64,000 nt of DNA, from contig NW_026516782.1 in NCBI RefSeq assembly GCF_025766255.1, positions 62,001 through 126,000 on the forward strand, given 5' to 3'. The position numbers and the translations under genes are program-made. The notes beneath the pieces are model-generated. The model searched no databases, was not told the origin of the DNA, and worked only from the letters and a program-made list of their open reading frames with translations. This DNA comes from Zychaea mexicana (Eukaryota; Mucoromycota; Mucoromycetes; Mucorales; Lichtheimiaceae). Below are positions 59,529-64,000 of the stretch, in pieces (within the stretch, counting starts at the first letter, position 1; every line of letters begins with the position of its first letter).

Positions 59529-60023
59529 ACAGTAGACCCATTGTAATACTTCATAAGCAATCTCATCAGAAATTATGCTGAAATGATTAGAATAAACATG
59601 ATCGCTTTTACACAGAACGAGGCAGCTTATGTCTATAGCACTATACGTCTATTGTTTAATGCGAATAGAAGGGGTCTATTACGATGCTACTACTCTTGGA
59701 TACTTATTAAATGTTTATCGGAAGGCTATGTAATGACGGTGCGCTTGTAGCATTCCTGCCGCTTCCTTGCGTTACGGCGATCAAGAGGGAAAGAACATAA
59801 GAAGAGAGGTCTTATACAAATTCAAACGACTTGCTTGATATCATGGCTATATATAAAAACTAGCAAAGCATGACACATAACATAGAGTTAGTGTTCAAAG
59901 ATTCAATATATCACTGTAACAGCAAATAGGTTGATAACCATAAAAGCATTTATTTTTACAAGCATACAGTATCATGAAAGAAGAAAGAGACTGAGGTACG
60001 GATACATATTTCTTAAAGACGTA
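59529..60023. other. 495-base convergent 3' region
   Basis: Between AP-4 epsilon and the membrane-anchored beta-domain gene; A/T-rich, no gene, no tRNA-like B box seen. Confidence 0.5.
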
Positions 60024-61747
60024 TCAGTACATGTATTCATAGCTAGTCTCCCCATCGCCGTCATCACCCTTGAAGATCAGTTCGCTATCGCCATGCTTGG
60101 AGCTGACGATCACATTCGAGCCTGTCTCCTTCTCCTTGTAGTATCCAGCTTTATATGTATATCGATTCTTCACAACATGAATGTCATCTGGATTAGGCGC
60201 TTTGACGATGGGCGAACCAGTCCAACTTGAGACGATGAAGTTGCCGGAAAATTCGTTGGCTGACAACTCTGCACTGGCTGGTCCAACAACAGCGGCGGAT
60301 GTCACGTTAACATGCTCAGAGGCTGGATGAATTTTGACTTTGCTTGCACCATGCACAGCAGCTCCTGCAAATGTTTGAGTGGGGCTATAATCGCCCATTA
60401 CAACGCCATAAAGTGAGCCAAGCATGATCTTTTCCGCTTTCAAATCCTACACACAGCAGAAGAGACAATGATTAAATGCAGAAACTCAGAGAAGAAATCT
60501 GACAAAAGAGGACTTCAAATTACCGAGAAGTTGATGGCACCATGGCCCACGCCAGCTCTGAATTTACCGAACGTCAACTTGGTCAGGTCAGTTGACGTGT
60601 GAATGCGCAGTGCTTTCCTGATGTGTAAGTCCAAATCCTCATACGATTCGAGATGGGATGGGAAGACCACGTGGATGGAGTAGGTTACACAATCCTCTTT
60701 GACTGGTGGTTTGCGGTGCCGACAATGATGGCCACCCTTGCGTTTGACTTGGACACTGTATTGGCCTTCATGGTCAAAGCCAGAGATTGATATTTGATCT
60801 TGGAGCTCTTTGCGGCCGACATAGGTAGTCACGTTGACCTTGACGTCTTGTGTATCATCGTCGTCAGCAGCTCGATCCACAGTAACTACGCCTCCATGCG
60901 AAAATTGGCCATCCAAAAACACGGCAGCGCGCTGGAACTCGTCAGGTGAAAAGGTAAACACTGAAGACGAAGGCAACAGCTCTTTGGGCTTGCAAAATGT
61001 TTCATGGCGACGCGGGGGACGCGGGTGCTTTGCATACTCTGTAGAGTTGTATTTTTGTTTTGTTTGTTAATTGGCATGGCATGAAAATAACACATACGCA
61101 CTTGCACTGTAGTCGATGATAAAAAAAATAGTGATGCAACGGCCATGTGAGCCAGTATCTGTGTTCTTACCAGGAGGGAAAGCGATCGAAAGTTTTCCAC
61201 AGTGTGCGCCAGTCTGTTCTGCACCGCACTCCATAACTTGGTCTTTATGGTGGTGCGAACATCCGCTTTCGCCAAACATGGCTTGCAGGTCTTGCATGAA
61301 CGCGGCAAGCTCATTAGTGCCTTGGATGTCTTCCGCTTGTGACGGGAAACCCATATCCAAAACACCCTGTTCAGAGTGACCACTCAAAGTCTATGACGTC
61401 CATATTCGCGAAACAAGGGTGACGTTCTTTAGTTTCTGCCATCGTATTCTTACAAATAACGAGAAGGAGGATCATACCCTTTTGAGCCATGCAATATTAT
61501 CCATTTGAGTGTAGGTAAACAAACCAATGACACCACTGAGTAGCAGGACATGCCACCAACGCCAGCGACCTTACGGTTATTAACAATAAATGGTCACACG
61601 GAAGCATAGGTCAGCCTTGGGTGAAAACGACAAAAACACATCGTAAAGTTCAGAAGCCATACTACCTCGTCGCTGAGCTTCTTGCTGTTGTTGCCACGAG
61701 AGATTGTATTCAGGTAAGTTTCCAGAAGGCTTTTCGCTATTCATCAT
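60024..61747 (-). CDS. Single-pass membrane protein with a beta-rich DUF4097-like domain, function unknown
   Basis: ATG 61745..61747 (MMNSEKPSGNLPEYNLSWQQ) is followed by an intron (donor after CGACGAG near 61660) and RWRWWHVLLLSGVIGLFTY, one hydrophobic helix at about residues 31-48, so type II orientation with a short cytoplasmic tail is likely. The next exons give TLSGHSEQGVLDMGFPSQ, a region with CSHHHKDQVMECGAEQTGAH, then FTFSPDEFQRAAVFLDGQFS. The C-terminal half has alternating beta-strands with short repeats (LRIHTSTDLTKLTFG, VKIHPASEHVNVTSAAVVG, SGNFIVSSWTGSPIVKA, SNVIVSSKHGDSELIFKG). These look like the beta-helix of the DUF4097/adhesin-like family; this is a pattern match, not a proven assignment. 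Five or six exons; stop TCA 60024..60026. No enzyme motif recognised. Confidence 0.75.
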
Positions 61748-64000
61748 GGGAAGGTAAAGTGCAAAAGAGAGAGAGAGAGAGAGAGAGAAAGGATGAGGAA
61801 AAACCAAATTTGAAACAGGCGTTTATAATTTTACACTGGGCAATGTGCGTGTTTTTCATGCAGACCCGGTGTAACATTCAGCCGATCCCCATGCTTTCGA
61901 ACGTCACAGCGAAACGAGAACACGGTGGCTTGATTTTTGCCGAAAGGCTTCACCCCACGACATCGTTTAAGTAATGGGTACACTCAACAGCAATTGTCGC
62001 TTGAGAGACACCCCCAACATTACAAAAAGATCGCAACGGGTGAATCTTTTGTAACTCAAAGTGGCATTTCTTGAAGTAGCTTCATCAAAAGGCCATCACA
62101 GTACAAGCGTTACAAAATTTGTGAAAGCGACGGCTGCTGAGGTTGCCGCGACAACATCAAACATATCAATACACGTCCAGCACTTTCCAAACACGTGTTA
62201 CCATAAAGACAAGATATAAGACGACAAATAACGTCTAGGTTTACCTGTACAACTACCTTGAATAGCAGCCTCAATGAAGAGCTAAGGTTTTAAGTTAATA
62301 TAAGAGTATCAAATTTGAGCTTTTAAAAAAATCCATGTAAAGATGAGTACGATCAGTCTCCAAGAATCACTTTGCCTCCTCCTCTCTGCTATTATTCTGT
62401 GTATACTACTAGCTCTCAAATAAGCCTATATCATGTAATACGGATAAAAAGTCTTTGGCTTCTTTTTCGAACCGTTTTATCCTGTGTACAGATGTGAACT
62501 ATATTAAGAACACGGTGCATATTTACCTGTATCATACAGGCCCGTGCTTGCATGTATTATATTTTGCAACAAGTTCTTTTGACATCATAACTTTCAGAGG
62601 TGCTGGATGACACCAGATGAGCCAAGCAAGGGGGTGAGGGGTGAGGCGTTAAAAGTGAAAGAGAGTGTGTATCATACGCAAAGCTTTTCTTCCAAATGGT
62701 CATTCTTGGCACTGTTGCCAAAGACGGGCTGCTACATGTATCGTAAGTTGCAGCTCTTGTTATGCAATACGATGCCAATGGGGACATATTGAACCGACAA
62801 AGAGCTTTGTCATAAGCTGAGGACCTTTTACGATACCTTAAAGTATAGTTTGGGCCATTGTGCAGTTGACGATGCACAAGGCAAACGACAAGAGCTTCAT
62901 CTAAACCATACATTGCTTAATCAGCGAGGTATCGTTTTTGTTACCGTGATGCCATCCGTTGCTGCTGCTGCTGCTAACACTATAGGCGTAGTTGTAATAT
63001 TAAATGTAATGTAGCACAGAGTTCAGTAAATAAACCTAGGGCACGAAATTGGTGATAATGCACATTTTGAATCCAGGCACGTATATACCTAATTTTTCGC
63101 TGCCACACCACATGCACGCTTTTCTATGTAACTTTTTATAGTAATAAATGCCAGCAGTTTAGTCTTTTCTCTTCTTTCGTTCCGGCGTACAACACGCACC
63201 ATTACAGTGAGTTCACTAGCACCCGATCCATACGGTACTGACATTGTTGTCAAAGTTGTGCAGGCTGTTGTTTCTGTCAAACTGGACGTTAAAATGGCTA
63301 AACGACACATGTACACAATACTTTTTTCTTTCAACCCAACTTGTATTAATGTTGCTGTTGTTAGATGGCGCAGAAAATGTTCGCGCGTCTAAACATTTAG
63401 TAGGAAACCTCTCGGGTGCATCATTATGAAACTGCAGCAAGGTAACGTTATCATTGTTCACACGCAGTCTGCGTACTGTATAGCATTATGTAATACCAGT
63501 GTGGTTTCTAAAATGTAGGATTCTATCCGTTTCCATTTATCTAGTGATGACTCGTAGCACGGTACAGTAGTAGTCTCTCGCTAAAAGCGCAACTCATCAA
63601 CCAGCAGCAAGACATTAACCATGCATGCATACTATCGTCCGTAGAAAGGCATGAAAAAGATATAGATATGCATTATAGCACTATCATGATGCAGCATGTA
63701 ACAAGGCTTCTCTTAGTAAATATACATAACACAGAAACGATAGCTGTGTGTAGTAAACAACACGACTTTTTAAAATCGGTACGGAAAACTCATCCCACTT
63801 CTCACCGTCTTATTAATTACTATGATGCGATTAGAGAAAAGACGCACACTAGTGAGCTGCTATAGACAATACATAATCACTACCATATCAATATCAATAA
63901 TCCCTCAAACATCGATCACAATGAGAATAATCAGAACCAGCCGTTGTATTCACAATCTTCTATTCTCGTAACTAGTCGACACTTCCTTTCGATCCAAATA
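61748..64000. other. 2.25-kb region to window end, no gene recognised
   Basis: Starts with a (GA)n tract at 61765..61788 in the leader of the preceding gene. The remaining sequence is A/T-rich; the longest frame (62557..62913 minus, 118 codons) and the overlapping frames at 63.1-63.5 kb show no family motif or plausible splice partners. Confidence 0.55.
61765..61788. repeat. (GA)n microsatellite
   Basis: Pure GA run about 20 bases upstream of the start codon of the membrane protein gene; on the coding strand it is a CT-rich leader. Confidence 0.9.

Noticed and set aside
62557..62913. 118-codon minus-strand frame near the window end
   Set aside because: No conserved motif, no neighbouring exon in phase, composition like the surrounding non-coding DNA.

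Overview
The window is nuclear DNA of a fungus. Most genes carry several short introns (about 60-120 bases, GT..AG, often GTAAGT donors), and intergenic regions are A/T-rich with many (GA)n, (TG)n and poly-A/T runs. The gene set (a Met30/SCON-2 F-box protein, a MUB1/SamB MYND protein, a thaumatin-like secreted protein, a Helitron remnant) is fungal. A retained AP-4 epsilon adaptin, a family missing from the common Dikarya models, points to an early-diverging lineage. My best guess is Mucoromycota (Mucorales-like); no marker in the window fixes genus or species. I recognised no rRNA, tRNA or CRISPR array.

Layout. 1-4.5 kb: MTQ2/N6AMT1 methyltransferase (minus, cut by the window edge), DAHP synthase (plus), RNA polymerase I/III subunit AC40 (minus). 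7-18 kb: a Pro/Ser-rich protein of unknown function (plus), then on the minus strand an endophilin-like BAR-SH3 protein, the GARP/EARP subunit VPS51 and a Tribbles-like pseudokinase. 18-26 kb is a gene-poor, decayed stretch with a broken Helitron Rep fragment, a broken monocarboxylate-transporter (MCT) copy and an apparently intact MCT-type transporter that seems to need a 2-nt micro-exon. 27-46.8 kb: TBC Rab-GAP (minus), Met30-like F-box/WD40 (plus), DUF202 membrane protein (minus), CAND1 (plus), RGS protein (plus), MUB1 (minus). 48-61.8 kb: mitochondrial methionyl-tRNA formyltransferase (plus), SEC17/alpha-SNAP (minus), a multi-ubiquitin-like RING protein (plus), thaumatin-like protein (minus), AP-4 epsilon (plus), and a membrane protein with a beta-rich domain (minus). 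61.8-64 kb shows no gene.

Two themes recur, though eukaryotic gene order gives no operon logic. Ubiquitin control: Met30 F-box, CAND1, MUB1 and the ubiquitin-RING protein. Membrane traffic: VPS51, SEC17, AP-4 epsilon, the TBC Rab-GAP and the BAR-SH3 protein. The most unusual objects are the RING protein at 52.2-53.8 kb, with a near-perfect internal ubiquitin that lacks the Lys63 and Lys29 equivalents; the pseudokinase at 15.7-17.9 kb; and the micro-exon in the MCT gene, supported by its decayed neighbour. Exon structures were worked out by eye from splice signals, reading frame and family conservation.
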